This document shows, piece after piece, positions 27,545-35,783 of a DNA stretch of 55,674 nt. Position 1 is the stretch's first letter. Every line of letters begins with the position of its first letter. Below the pieces are notes generated by a model, which worked only from the letters and a program-made list of their open reading frames with translations, was not told the DNA's origin and did no database searches. The stretch is taken from positions 1 through 55,674 of the forward strand of contig CAMQVH010000016.1 in NCBI GenBank assembly GCA_947038155.1, read 5' to 3'. The position numbers and the translations under genes were made by a program. This stretch comes from an uncultured Bacteroides sp. GTDB lineage: Bacteria > Bacteroidota > Bacteroidia > Bacteroidales > Bacteroidaceae.

Positions 27545-28903
27545 TTAAGTATTAATTCGGGGAACGGAGAATTTCGTCATATAGCGGAAACGCCACCAAA
27601 GCATTAATCCTGCACTTGTCAGTCCGAAAGGGAACGCCATCCAAACACCTACTGCTCCCCACCCCATCACGAAACCGCAGAAGTAACCTACAGGCAGGGA
27701 GATGATAAAGTATGCTATAAAGGCGATAACCATCATCAGTTTCACATCCGAGATTCCACGCAGAGCGTTGGCAAAAGTAATCTGCAATCCGTCGCCAAAC
27801 TGATAGATGAGGAAAGGGAATATAAGAGAAGTAACCATAGCAGCTACTTCCGGGCTGTCGGTAAACCAATTTCCCAAGTGATTGCGGCAAAGAAAGACAA
27901 TAAAGGAAAGCACAACGCCCAATGTCATCATCAAATGAAAACCGGCATAGGCGGAACGACGCACATTGACTATGTCATTCTGTCCTTTGAAATTGCTGAC
28001 ACGGACAGCTACGGCAGCTCCCATCCCATAATACATCATAAAGGTGAATTGGGAAATTGCCAACATGACCTGGTGGGAAGCCAAAGCAATCGTCCCCAAC
28101 CAACCAATCATGATGGCACTCAGGCTGAAAGAGGCTGTTTCCATTCCCATCTGGAAAGCAACCGGCCATCCGAGTCCGTTCAAACGGCCGAAAATGGCAC
28201 GCGACCACCCCAGCCGGAGAAAACCGACTTTGTAGCGGACAAAACGCGAACTACGCGCAAAGATGATTATAAATACAACCACCATCACGATACGCGAAAA
28301 CAGCGTGCTGACACCAGCTCCCAACAAGCCCAGTTCGGGAAAGCCGAGCTTTCCGTAAATCAGGATATAGTTGCCGATGATGTTCAATACATTTCCACTG
28401 AGCAGTATCCACATAGCGGTTTTGGTATCTGTGATTCCGTCTGTAAATTGTTTGAATCCATTAAAAATCATGACAAACACTAGGGAAGCAAGCAGCACCA
28501 GATAGTAAGGTTTAATCAGGGGAATCAATTCGTCAGGTTGTCCGAGATGCTCTATATTCAGATAAAGAACAGTCATACAGACAGTCAACAGAAGCGCAAC
28601 CATCAGGTTTGCCAGCAGGCTGTTTCGCAGGGCTTGTCCGGCAGGCGCATATTGATGAGTACCGTACAGACCACCCACAATAGGTGTCAGTCCGTACGAG
28701 AATCCGGTACTGAAAATGATGGCAAGAGTAAACACATTATTCACGAAAGATGCTGCGCCCAGCTCTACCGTGCTATGATGCCCAATCATTAATGTATCGG
28801 CAAATCCGAGTATAATAACGCCTATCTGTCCAATAACAATAGGTAATCCGAGAAAAATTAGCGCTTTGTAATGAGTCTTATATATATCAAATAGTCTCTT
28901 CAT
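27545..28903 (-). CDS. MATE-family multidrug/cation antiporter
   Basis: The protein is about 452 residues with twelve predicted membrane segments in two bundles. Family features include LGLPIVIGQIGVIILGFADTLMIG at the N terminus and FQMGMETASF in the second half. It should export compounds in exchange for Na+ or H+ across the inner membrane. I choose the ATG at 28903 (MKRLFDIYK); an in-frame ATG at 28936 would add 11 residues. It lies between an M16 peptidase and the histidine kinase, same strand. Confidence 0.9.
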   Translation of the reverse strand: MKRLFDIYKTHYKALIFLGLPIVIGQIGVIILGFADTLMIGHHSTVELGAASFVNNVFTLAIIFSTGFSYGLTPIVGGLYGTHQYAPAGQALRNSLLANLMVALLLTVCMTVLYLNIEHLGQPDELIPLIKPYYLVLLASLVFVMIFNGFKQFTDGITDTKTAMWILLSGNVLNIIGNYILIYGKLGFPELGLLGAGVSTLFSRIVMVVVFIIIFARSSRFVRYKVGFLRLGWSRAIFGRLNGLGWPVAFQMGMETASFSLSAIMIGWLGTIALASHQVMLAISQFTFMMYYGMGAAVAVRVSNFKGQNDIVNVRRSAYAGFHLMMTLGVVLSFIVFLCRNHLGNWFTDSPEVAAMVTSLIFPFLIYQFGDGLQITFANALRGISDVKLMMVIAFIAYFIISLPVGYFCGFVMGWGAVGVWMAFPFGLTSAGLMLWWRFRYMTKFSVPRINT

Positions 28904-28953
28904 TGTCCTTGTCTTATAAATACTTGCATGCCGCAAGGAAACCTTGCCGGGTA

Positions 28954-30189
28954 CTACGCCCTACTTTTATAATAGAGTACAACTCCGTTCTCCCTCCGAA
29001 AAGCGGATTGGGCTACTGTCCGCAATTGTTCCGCCGTAACAGAACGATAACGTTCTACTTCTTTTTCCATGTCTTCCGCCCGGCCAAGCAGTTCGAACCA
29101 TGCCAAGTTGGTTGCCACATTCAAATAATTGATGTTGCCGAATATCTGGGTGGACTCAAATTTGTTCTTCACTTTTTCCAGTTCCTGTTCGTCAACCAGT
29201 TCTTGCTGCAACCGTTCCAGTTCTTCCCTTACTGCCGCTTCCGCCTGTTCCAGAGTGACACCAGCCGAAGGCTTTCCACTAATATGGAATAACCCTGCAT
29301 CTACACTGCCTGAAATATAGGCATCTATGCTCGAAAATAGTTGCTTCTCTTGTACAAGTCGTTGGTTCAATCGACTGGAGCGCCCATTGCTCAACACATC
29401 CGACAGAATATCAAATGCATAATAATCCGGATGCCGATGATCGCACATATGAAAAGCCATGAACAAGGCATCGAGGGGAACATTCCGTTCTACCGTCAAC
29501 CGGCGTTCTTCCGTCTGTTCCGGTTCCTGAGGCAGGTTCCGCTGGGGTACTTCCCGACGGGGAATAGGACCAAACCATTTTTCTGTCAGCGATACTGTTT
29601 CTTCGAAAGTGATATTTCCGGTTACGGACAGAATCGCATTATTCGGGGCATAAAAACGGAAAAAGAATGCTTTTACTTCTTCCAGCGTAGCATTGGCAAT
29701 ATGCGACAGGTCTTTGCCAATGGTAGGCCATTGATAAGGATGCGCCTGATAAGCCAAAGGGCGCAAAAGATGTCCTACATCTCCATAAGGCTGGTTCAGA
29801 CAGCGTTGCTTGAACTCTTCCATGACCACTCCCCGCTGTACCTCCAGGCTCCGTTCGCTAAAGTCAAGACTCAGCATACGGTCGGATTCCAGCCAAAAGC
29901 CGGTTTCTACGTTCTGACGAGGTACAGTGAGGTAGTAATTGGTGATATCATTGTTCGTCCAGGCATTATTCTCGCCACTCGCCAATTGAAGCGGCATGTC
30001 ATAATCGGGAATATTCACTGAGCCGCCGAACATCAGGTGTTCAAACAGATGGGCAAAGCCGGTATGTTCGGGGTGTTCGTCACGAGCTCCCACATTATAT
30101 AATATATTAAGGGCCACCATCTGCGTACTTTCATCTTGCGAATGTACCAACCGTAACCCATTGTCAAGAATGTGCCTGTTGATTTTCAT
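28954..30189 (-). CDS. M16-family (pitrilysin) zinc peptidase
   Basis: The 411-residue single-unit M16 peptidase has the inverted zinc motif H47-x-x-E50-H51 (AHLFEHLMFGG) and the third-ligand glutamate in VVMEEFKQR (about residue 124). These one-unit proteins usually pair with another M16 chain, but no second M16 gene is adjacent, so it may be a homodimer. No signal peptide is visible, suggesting a cytoplasmic location. It starts 5 bp after the cyclophilin stop. Confidence 0.9.
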   Translation of the reverse strand: MKINRHILDNGLRLVHSQDESTQMVALNILYNVGARDEHPEHTGFAHLFEHLMFGGSVNIPDYDMPLQLASGENNAWTNNDITNYYLTVPRQNVETGFWLESDRMLSLDFSERSLEVQRGVVMEEFKQRCLNQPYGDVGHLLRPLAYQAHPYQWPTIGKDLSHIANATLEEVKAFFFRFYAPNNAILSVTGNITFEETVSLTEKWFGPIPRREVPQRNLPQEPEQTEERRLTVERNVPLDALFMAFHMCDHRHPDYYAFDILSDVLSNGRSSRLNQRLVQEKQLFSSIDAYISGSVDAGLFHISGKPSAGVTLEQAEAAVREELERLQQELVDEQELEKVKNKFESTQIFGNINYLNVATNLAWFELLGRAEDMEKEVERYRSVTAEQLRTVAQSAFRRENGVVLYYKSRA

Positions 30190-30194
30190 ATCAT

Positions 30195-31034
30195 TTAGTC
30201 AAGTATTGCCGCTTTTATTATCTTCACATCTTCTTCGGGACGGTCACTACGGTCTGTTTTTACCTTCTGGATTTTATCCACCACATCCATACCTTCCACT
30301 ACTTCGCCGAATACGGTATATTCACCGTCCAGATGCGGAGTCCCGCCTACGGTAGTATATGCTTCAATCTGTTCGGGGGTGAAGTGGAATTCCGGTTCCT
30401 TTGCCGACAATTCCTGTGCTTCCGTAAACAGTTTTTCCTGCAAATCGTAAAGACCGTTTTCGTCATTCTCCTTACGCATCTTATAAATTTCCTTCATATG
30501 CTTCTGCGCCAGTTTGTTGAAAATAACGTTGATTTTATTTTCATTCATCTGGCTTTCCATGCCGAGCAACGTAGAATCATTGTACACCTTACCTGTCACG
30601 ATATAGAACTGACAACCGGAAGATTCTTTTTTCGGGTTCACATTATCTCCCTGACGGGCTGCCGACAAGGCGCCTTTCTTATGGAAATACTTCGGATATA
30701 CAAATTCTGCCGGAATGGTGTAACCGACATCACCTGCTCCAAGCATTTTCCCTTTCGGCGCGTTCTTTGAATCCGGGTCGCCTGCCTGAATCATAAAATC
30801 TTTGATGACACGATGGAACAGTGTCCCTTCATACATCCCCTCTTTCACCAGTTTGATAAAATTATCCCGATGCTTTGGTGTCTCATTGTACAACTTCACT
30901 TTGATATCTCCGGCAGTTGTCTCAATCTTTACCAATGTCTCTTTATCCATGTCTCCTCCTTTTTTTGTTCCGGTCTTGCAGGAAGTTAATCCGCAAAACG
31001 ATATAGTTAATAATATCAATACAATCTTTTTCAT
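30195..31034 (-). CDS. Cyclophilin-type peptidyl-prolyl isomerase, lipoprotein
   Basis: The 279-residue protein has a type II signal with a lipobox at LTSC. The cyclophilin fold starts at VKIETTAGDIKVKLYNETPKHRDNF and continues with GTLFHRVIKDFMIQAGDP, the catalytic arginine segment. GEYTVFGEVVEGMDVVDKI closes the domain. A charged insertion of about 80 residues separates the two halves, common in Bacteroidota. It would assist folding in the periplasm or at the outer membrane. It is the first gene of its operon. Confidence 0.93.
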   Translation of the reverse strand: MKKIVLILLTISFCGLTSCKTGTKKGGDMDKETLVKIETTAGDIKVKLYNETPKHRDNFIKLVKEGMYEGTLFHRVIKDFMIQAGDPDSKNAPKGKMLGAGDVGYTIPAEFVYPKYFHKKGALSAARQGDNVNPKKESSGCQFYIVTGKVYNDSTLLGMESQMNENKINVIFNKLAQKHMKEIYKMRKENDENGLYDLQEKLFTEAQELSAKEPEFHFTPEQIEAYTTVGGTPHLDGEYTVFGEVVEGMDVVDKIQKVKTDRSDRPEEDVKIIKAAILD

Positions 31035-31059
31035 TACGCTTTTATTTAATTTAAGTTTG

Positions 31060-31067
31060 CAAATATA
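31060..31067 (-). promoter_or_regulatory. Predicted -7 element for the cyclophilin operon
   Basis: Minus-strand TATATTTG matches TAnnTTTG, about 26 bp before the ATG at 31034. A -33 box is not obvious. Confidence 0.5.
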
Positions 31068-31088
31068 CCATTTTCGCCTAAATCATCT

Positions 31089-31096
31089 TACCTTTG
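31089..31096 (+). promoter_or_regulatory. Predicted -7 element for the sigma-54 regulator gene
   Basis: TACCTTTG matches TAnnTTTG, 26 bp before the ATG at 31122. It is divergent from, and 22 bp away from, the cyclophilin -7 element, so the two promoters probably share control. Confidence 0.5.
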
Positions 31097-31121
31097 TGAC
31101 TTAAAAGAATCAAAACCTGAC

Positions 31122-32501
31122 ATGATGAGCTCCATATTGATCGTTGAAGATGATATCACTTTTGGAATGATGCTAAAGACCTGGTTAGGCAAGAAGGGAT
31201 TTGAAGTATCATCAGTGAGTAATATTGCACGTGCCCGAAAGCATATTGAAAGTCAGACTGTTGACTTGGTATTATCAGATTTACGGTTGCCCGATTACGA
31301 AGGTATCGATTTGTTGAAATGGATGAATGACCGGGGTATAAATATTCCGTTGATTATCATGACAGGATATGCGGATATTCAATCTGCCGTACTGGCGATG
31401 AAACTCGGAGCACGGGATTATATTGCCAAACCCGTAAATCCTGAAGAGTTGCTGAAGAAAATATCCGAGGCTTTGCAAACGGAAAGTAGTCCGGCGGTAC
31501 CCCATTCTACAGCCCGGAACTCTTCCAATCCTAAAAAAGGAGGTTCTAATTCACAAGACACTTCCGAAACTAACCATTCTTATCTGGAGGGAGAAAGTGA
31601 TGCTGCCAAGCAGCTATACAATTATGTAGGATTGGTGGCTCCGACCAATATGTCCGTACTAATCAACGGTTCCAGCGGAACGGGAAAAGAATATGTGGCG
31701 CATCGTATCCATCAACTCAGCAAGAGAAGCGACAAACCGTTTATTGCTGTAGATTGCGGCTCTATCCCCAAAGAACTGGCAGCTTCCGAGTTTTTCGGTC
31801 ATGTGAAAGGCTCTTTTACGGGCGCACTGACGGACAAAACCGGAGCTTTCGTCGCAGCCAACGGCGGCACTATCTTTTTAGATGAAATCGGGAATCTTAG
31901 TTATGAGGTACAGATTCAACTGCTGCGTGCCCTGCAAGAGAGAAAGATACGTCCGGTCGGCTCTACCCAGGAAATATCCGTGGATATTCGTCTGGTATCC
32001 GCTACCAACGAGAATTTGGAGCAAGCGATTGAAAAAGGAACGTTCCGCGAGGACCTTTATCACCGTATCAATGAGTTTACGTTGCGGATGCCTGACCTGA
32101 AAGAACGAAAAGAAGATATTCTGCTCTTCGCCAACTTCTTCCTCGACCAGGCCAACAAGGAACTGGATAAGCATCTGGTTGGTTTTGACGCAAAGGCGTC
32201 ACAGGCCTTGCTGAGTTATCACTGGCCGGGAAATCTACGCCAAATGAAGAACATCGTCAAAAGAGCGACTTTATTGGGACAAGGAAGTTTTATTACTTTA
32301 TTGGAACTAGGAACAGAGTTGCTGGAAGCTCCGGTATCCACCGGTACTAGTATGGCACTCCGCAATGAAGAGACTGAAAAAGAACATATCCTAGAAGCAT
32401 TGCGCCAAACCGGAAATAACAAGAGCAAAGCTGCGCAATTACTGGATATTGACCGGAAAACTTTATATAATAAGTTGAAGTTATATAATATTGATTTGTA
32501 G
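31122..32501 (+). CDS. NtrC-family sigma-54-dependent response regulator
   Basis: The 459-residue regulator has a receiver domain (D10, D11, phospho-acceptor D53, K103), an AAA+ domain with Walker A GSSGTGK (183-189), and the sigma-54-contacting loop GSFTGA (230-235, usual form GAFTGA). The Fis-type C-terminal HTH is KSKAAQLLDIDRKTLYNKL. Activity would be turned on by phosphorylation and drives RpoN-dependent promoters. No cognate kinase is adjacent on the same strand; the hybrid kinase at 25205 is the nearest. The second ATG (31125) is an alternative start. Confidence 0.93.
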   Translation: MMSSILIVEDDITFGMMLKTWLGKKGFEVSSVSNIARARKHIESQTVDLVLSDLRLPDYEGIDLLKWMNDRGINIPLIIMTGYADIQSAVLAMKLGARDYIAKPVNPEELLKKISEALQTESSPAVPHSTARNSSNPKKGGSNSQDTSETNHSYLEGESDAAKQLYNYVGLVAPTNMSVLINGSSGTGKEYVAHRIHQLSKRSDKPFIAVDCGSIPKELAASEFFGHVKGSFTGALTDKTGAFVAANGGTIFLDEIGNLSYEVQIQLLRALQERKIRPVGSTQEISVDIRLVSATNENLEQAIEKGTFREDLYHRINEFTLRMPDLKERKEDILLFANFFLDQANKELDKHLVGFDAKASQALLSYHWPGNLRQMKNIVKRATLLGQGSFITLLELGTELLEAPVSTGTSMALRNEETEKEHILEALRQTGNNKSKAAQLLDIDRKTLYNKLKLYNIDL

Positions 32502-32552
32502 GCGACAAGCTAAAAAGCAGGGGGCACATTATTTTATTGGGAATCTAACGTA

Positions 32553-32690
32553 TTATTTCAGTTTACCAATTTGAGGAATCTGTTTCAAAACAACCGTATC
32601 CGAAATATCAATCTCCGTCACTGCAGATTCGAGCATTTTCGTACGGTTTAGCTCATTCTTGTACGGGAATGAATGAGATTTTGTTTTCAA
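32553..32690 (-). pseudogene. C-terminal gene remnant (unrecognised family)
   Basis: On the minus strand an open stretch of about 45 codons ends at TAA (32555-32553). It reads protein-like: YKNELNRTKMLESAVTEIDI, then SDTVVLKQIPQIGKLK. It has no ATG near its open start; the only internal ATG would give 27 residues, and an in-frame stop lies just upstream. It looks like the end of a larger, deleted gene. It sits between the sigma-54 regulator and the inverted-repeat element. Confidence 0.35.
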
Positions 32691-32740
32691 TTACTGATTT
32701 GCATAAGTATAACATGAACTTTTGACTCATAAGTTCCACC

Positions 32741-33225
32741 GGTTTCACCTTATAACTGAAACATCGATGAATAAGGAGATAGCGGGTGAAAGCGTAGGAA
32801 AAAAACAGGTGAAGTCTTCCATTATCGCTTTCACCTTTTGAATTTATTTATACCGATTGCTGGGCATATATAGTCATCGTGCTGAATATATAGATGCAAT
32901 ACGGTGAGTATATAGATGCAATCTGTTGAATCTATAGATGTACCAATTCAAGTATTAACAGATGAGAACCAAGGTGTTAACACCTGACGACTAGGCTATT
33001 AACATCTGACAGTTCATCTATTAATACCTGACAATGGATTTGCTATAAGCATATTTTCATTAGCTATAAGGATATCCGGATTAGCTATAATGATATTGGT
33101 TTTAGCTCAAAGGATATTTTGAAAAGACAAGGTAAAACCGATAATGTCCTGTTTCACCCAATTTTACCCCTCGCTTTCACCCGCTATCTCCTTATTCATC
33201 GACATTTCAAGAATCAGGTGAAACC
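32741..33225. repeat. IR-bounded non-coding element, locus 2 (485 bp)
   Basis: The arms 32741-32794 and 33172-33225 are inverted repeats of 54 bp with about 48 pairing positions. The inner 31 bp (32764-32794 and 33172-33202) are a perfect match. The arms and their inner flanks carry several GGTGAAA/TTTCACC copies (32785, 32809, 32829, 33152, 33175, 33217). The centre holds the twelve-unit 21-22-bp array. No credible ORF is inside. The layout parallels the element at 515-1042. Confidence 0.7.
32867..33111. repeat. Twelve-unit array: three quartets of different motifs at 20-22-bp spacing
   Basis: Quartet A (TATATAG/TCTATAG) starts at 32867, 32887, 32909 and 32931. Quartet B (TATTAAC/TGTTAAC/TATTAAT) starts at 32953, 32975, 32997 and 33019. 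Quartet C (GCTATAA, last unit GCTCAAA) starts at 33042, 33063, 33084 and 33105. Spacings are 20, 22, 22, then 22 into and within B, then 21 within C. Many cores are palindromic: ATCTATAGAT (32930-32939), GGTGTTAACACC (32973-32984), GGATATCC (33070-33077). Spacers are not conserved, so this is not a simple tandem duplication or a CRISPR array. Confidence 0.8.
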
Positions 33226-33279
33226 GATGAATGGCAATAATCTTATAGTGGCATTGATATTTGTCAAGTCTGTAGTATC

Positions 33280-35631
33280 CTATTCTATTTCCACTTTTGC
33301 CTGTAATCTGATATCGTTCGAAGCCGCCCCAACCATTATCTGAAAAGTACCCGGCTCCACTACTTCCCTTAAATTCCGGTCTATTATCGTAAAATCACTT
33401 TCAGACAAAACGAACTTCACTTCCTTAACCTCTCCACGCTTTAAATAAAAGCGTTCGAAGTGTTTCAACTGTTTCAGGGACTGCACTACCGAAGCGTATT
33501 CATCTCTCAAATAAAGCTGGGGTATTTCTTCGCCATCATACTCCCCAGTATTCTTGACCTTGAATGAAACTTCAAAAGAATGAGGGGATATAGCTGATAC
33601 ACATAAATCCGAATATTCGAAAGAGGTATAACTCAAACCATATCCGAAAGCATAAAGCGGAGAAGCGGACAGTTCTACATAATCGTGGTTCTGAGGTGCT
33701 TTCTTGTTGTAATAAACGGGAATCTGCCCTACCGAACGAGGAACTGTCAGCGGTAATCTTCCTGCCGGGTTATAATCTCCGAACAGGACATCAGCGATGG
33801 CATTTCCGCCTTCTTGTCCCGGATAATAGGCTGTCAACAGAGCATCAGCGTTTTCAGCAGCCCAGGTTTTATTCAAAGGACGGCCTTCGATATATACTAC
33901 AATCAACGGTTTCCCCGTAGCTTTCAATGCTTTGAGCAATTCCTGCTGTCTCCCTAATAGAGAAAGCGTCGCACGGTCAAACCCTTCGCCACATTCCATG
34001 TCACTGACTGTCTTTTCATCAGCAATTGCCGCACCCGTTTCTTTATAACTGGTTTTAAAATCACGGGCACTGGAACCACCTACTACGGCAATTACGACTT
34101 CTGAACGTCGGGCGGCAGCGACAGCCTGTTCTATATCGGATGTCAAAGTATCGCGTATGGAACAGCCTTTCACATATTCTACCTGCAATGGAGATAACTT
34201 AGTCCTGATTCCATCCAATACGGTCTTTACATTCTCCTCTTCCTGCGGAGCGGTATAGTCGCCCAACATATTATAACGATTATCGGCATTAGGACCTATC
34301 AATGCTACTTTGGAAATATTCTTATTTAACGGAAGCAGTGAACGGTCATTTTTCAGCAGAGTGATTGAGGCTTGTGCTATCTTACGTGCCAAAGCAATAT
34401 GCGCATCATTGCACACTTCTTTCTCAGCCTTTTCAGGGATGACATATGGGTTCTCAAATAAACCCATTTCAAACTTTAACCGGAGTACACGGGCGACAGA
34501 TACGTCAAGCACTGCATTACTGACACGACCGGTATTTACGGCATTGATTATATTCATATACGCATCACCTCCCAAGTCTACATCCACTCCGGCCGATAAA
34601 GCCATGACAGCCGCTTCCTCCATGGTTGGCGCAACAAAATGGCTTTGGTGAATCCCTTCGATGCTGTACAAATCCGAAACCACAAATCCTTTAAATTGCC
34701 ATTCATTCTTCAAAAGTTCAGTCAGTAAGTAGTAATTTGCAGTACAGGGGATACCATCCAACGAATTATAAGAAGTCATGACAGACAAGGCTCCGGCATC
34801 AATTGCCTGTCGGAAAGGGGGAAGAAAGTTCTCGTGCAACTCACGTATCCCTACAAAAGAGGGATTTCCGTTCTGTCCGCTCTCCGAGATTCCGTATGCC
34901 AGAAAATGCTTCAATGTAGCCAGTGTGCTGTATGGTTGGGATAGATTTCCACCACCCAATCCTTCAACCATTGCTTTCCCTATCCTCCCAGTCAGCACAG
35001 GGTCTTCACCGAACGTTTCTTCTACACGCGACCAACGCGGATCACGGGTAAGGTCGAGCACGGGACCATAGCTGATATGCCCGCCCTGAAGTCGTATCTC
35101 TTTTCCTATCGCGTTCCCGACTTCATTTATCAATTGAGGTGACCAAGTGGCAGCCATTCCGATTCCCGTCGGAAAGACAGTAGCACCGATTGCCATATGA
35201 CCGTGTGGAGCTTCTTCTGCCAAGAATATGGGGATTCCCAAACGGGTATTCTCCATTACATATTTCTGCAAGGCATTTCCAGCCTTAGCTGCCAATGCGG
35301 GATTCAGACCATTTTCGAGTGTTTTCTTTGTCCACGGGTCGGCACGGTAAGTTGCCCAAAGCATTCCGACATGCCGTTCTTTCATCAGTTGCTTGAACTT
35401 ATCGGAAACGGTGACTGTTTTTCCTTTTATCTCATACATTTCCCAACCTAAGGGGCAGAGAAGCTGACCGACTTTCTCTTCCACGGTCATGCGGGAGAGT
35501 AAGTCTGCCACTCGTTGTTCAACCGGTAGTTGGGGATTTTTATAGGATTCTATCGGCAGTTGTGCAGAAACACAGGTTCCCACCATCAACAGTCCCAAAA
35601 ACAATAGTAATCCACATATTCTATTTAGCAT
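33280..35631 (-). CDS. Glycoside hydrolase family 3 enzyme (PUL-2)
   Basis: The 783-residue secreted enzyme has a signal peptide ending at about residue 23 (CVSA-Q). The GH3 N domain carries KHF (241-243) and the nucleophile D320 in GFVVSDLYSIEG. The GH3 C domain follows, with a C-terminal fibronectin-III-like domain (about 680-770). GH3 enzymes release terminal beta-linked sugars (glucose, xylose or GlcNAc); the substrate cannot be read from the motifs. As last gene of a GH18-containing PUL it may trim beta-linked residues in the periplasm. A hairpin separates it from the upstream gene. Confidence 0.9.
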   Translation of the reverse strand: MLNRICGLLLFLGLLMVGTCVSAQLPIESYKNPQLPVEQRVADLLSRMTVEEKVGQLLCPLGWEMYEIKGKTVTVSDKFKQLMKERHVGMLWATYRADPWTKKTLENGLNPALAAKAGNALQKYVMENTRLGIPIFLAEEAPHGHMAIGATVFPTGIGMAATWSPQLINEVGNAIGKEIRLQGGHISYGPVLDLTRDPRWSRVEETFGEDPVLTGRIGKAMVEGLGGGNLSQPYSTLATLKHFLAYGISESGQNGNPSFVGIRELHENFLPPFRQAIDAGALSVMTSYNSLDGIPCTANYYLLTELLKNEWQFKGFVVSDLYSIEGIHQSHFVAPTMEEAAVMALSAGVDVDLGGDAYMNIINAVNTGRVSNAVLDVSVARVLRLKFEMGLFENPYVIPEKAEKEVCNDAHIALARKIAQASITLLKNDRSLLPLNKNISKVALIGPNADNRYNMLGDYTAPQEEENVKTVLDGIRTKLSPLQVEYVKGCSIRDTLTSDIEQAVAAARRSEVVIAVVGGSSARDFKTSYKETGAAIADEKTVSDMECGEGFDRATLSLLGRQQELLKALKATGKPLIVVYIEGRPLNKTWAAENADALLTAYYPGQEGGNAIADVLFGDYNPAGRLPLTVPRSVGQIPVYYNKKAPQNHDYVELSASPLYAFGYGLSYTSFEYSDLCVSAISPHSFEVSFKVKNTGEYDGEEIPQLYLRDEYASVVQSLKQLKHFERFYLKRGEVKEVKFVLSESDFTIIDRNLREVVEPGTFQIMVGAASNDIRLQAKVEIE

Positions 35632-35696
35632 AAATAACCTCTATTTATATTAATGACTTTATTTCTCCATTTATAAAAAACATTTCAAATAAGAAA

Positions 35697-35745
35697 CCTG
35701 CTATCATCCCGCAATGCCTTGTGGCAAAGCTGATTTGACAGCAGG
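35697..35745 (-). terminator. Hairpin between the LamG protein and GH3 genes
   Basis: Minus-strand CCTGCTGTCA pairs with TGATAGCAGG (10 bp, one G-U) around an inner GCC-ACAA-GGC stem. Only a weak T-rich tail (TTTCTT) follows. It may be a partial terminator or an mRNA-stability element that lowers GH3 expression relative to upstream PUL genes. Confidence 0.5.
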
Positions 35746-35783
35746 CTCCATTTGAGTGAAAACAACCTCTATTTTATCCTATT

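Noticed and set aside
32867..33111. CRISPR array
   Set aside because: Units are short (about 7-12 bp conserved), change after every four copies, and have no constant repeat or 30-bp-class spacers; no cas genes are in the window.
32502..33279. Insertion sequence in the ntrC-GH3 gap
   Set aside because: Inverted repeats exist, but there is no transposase frame and no clear target-site duplication.
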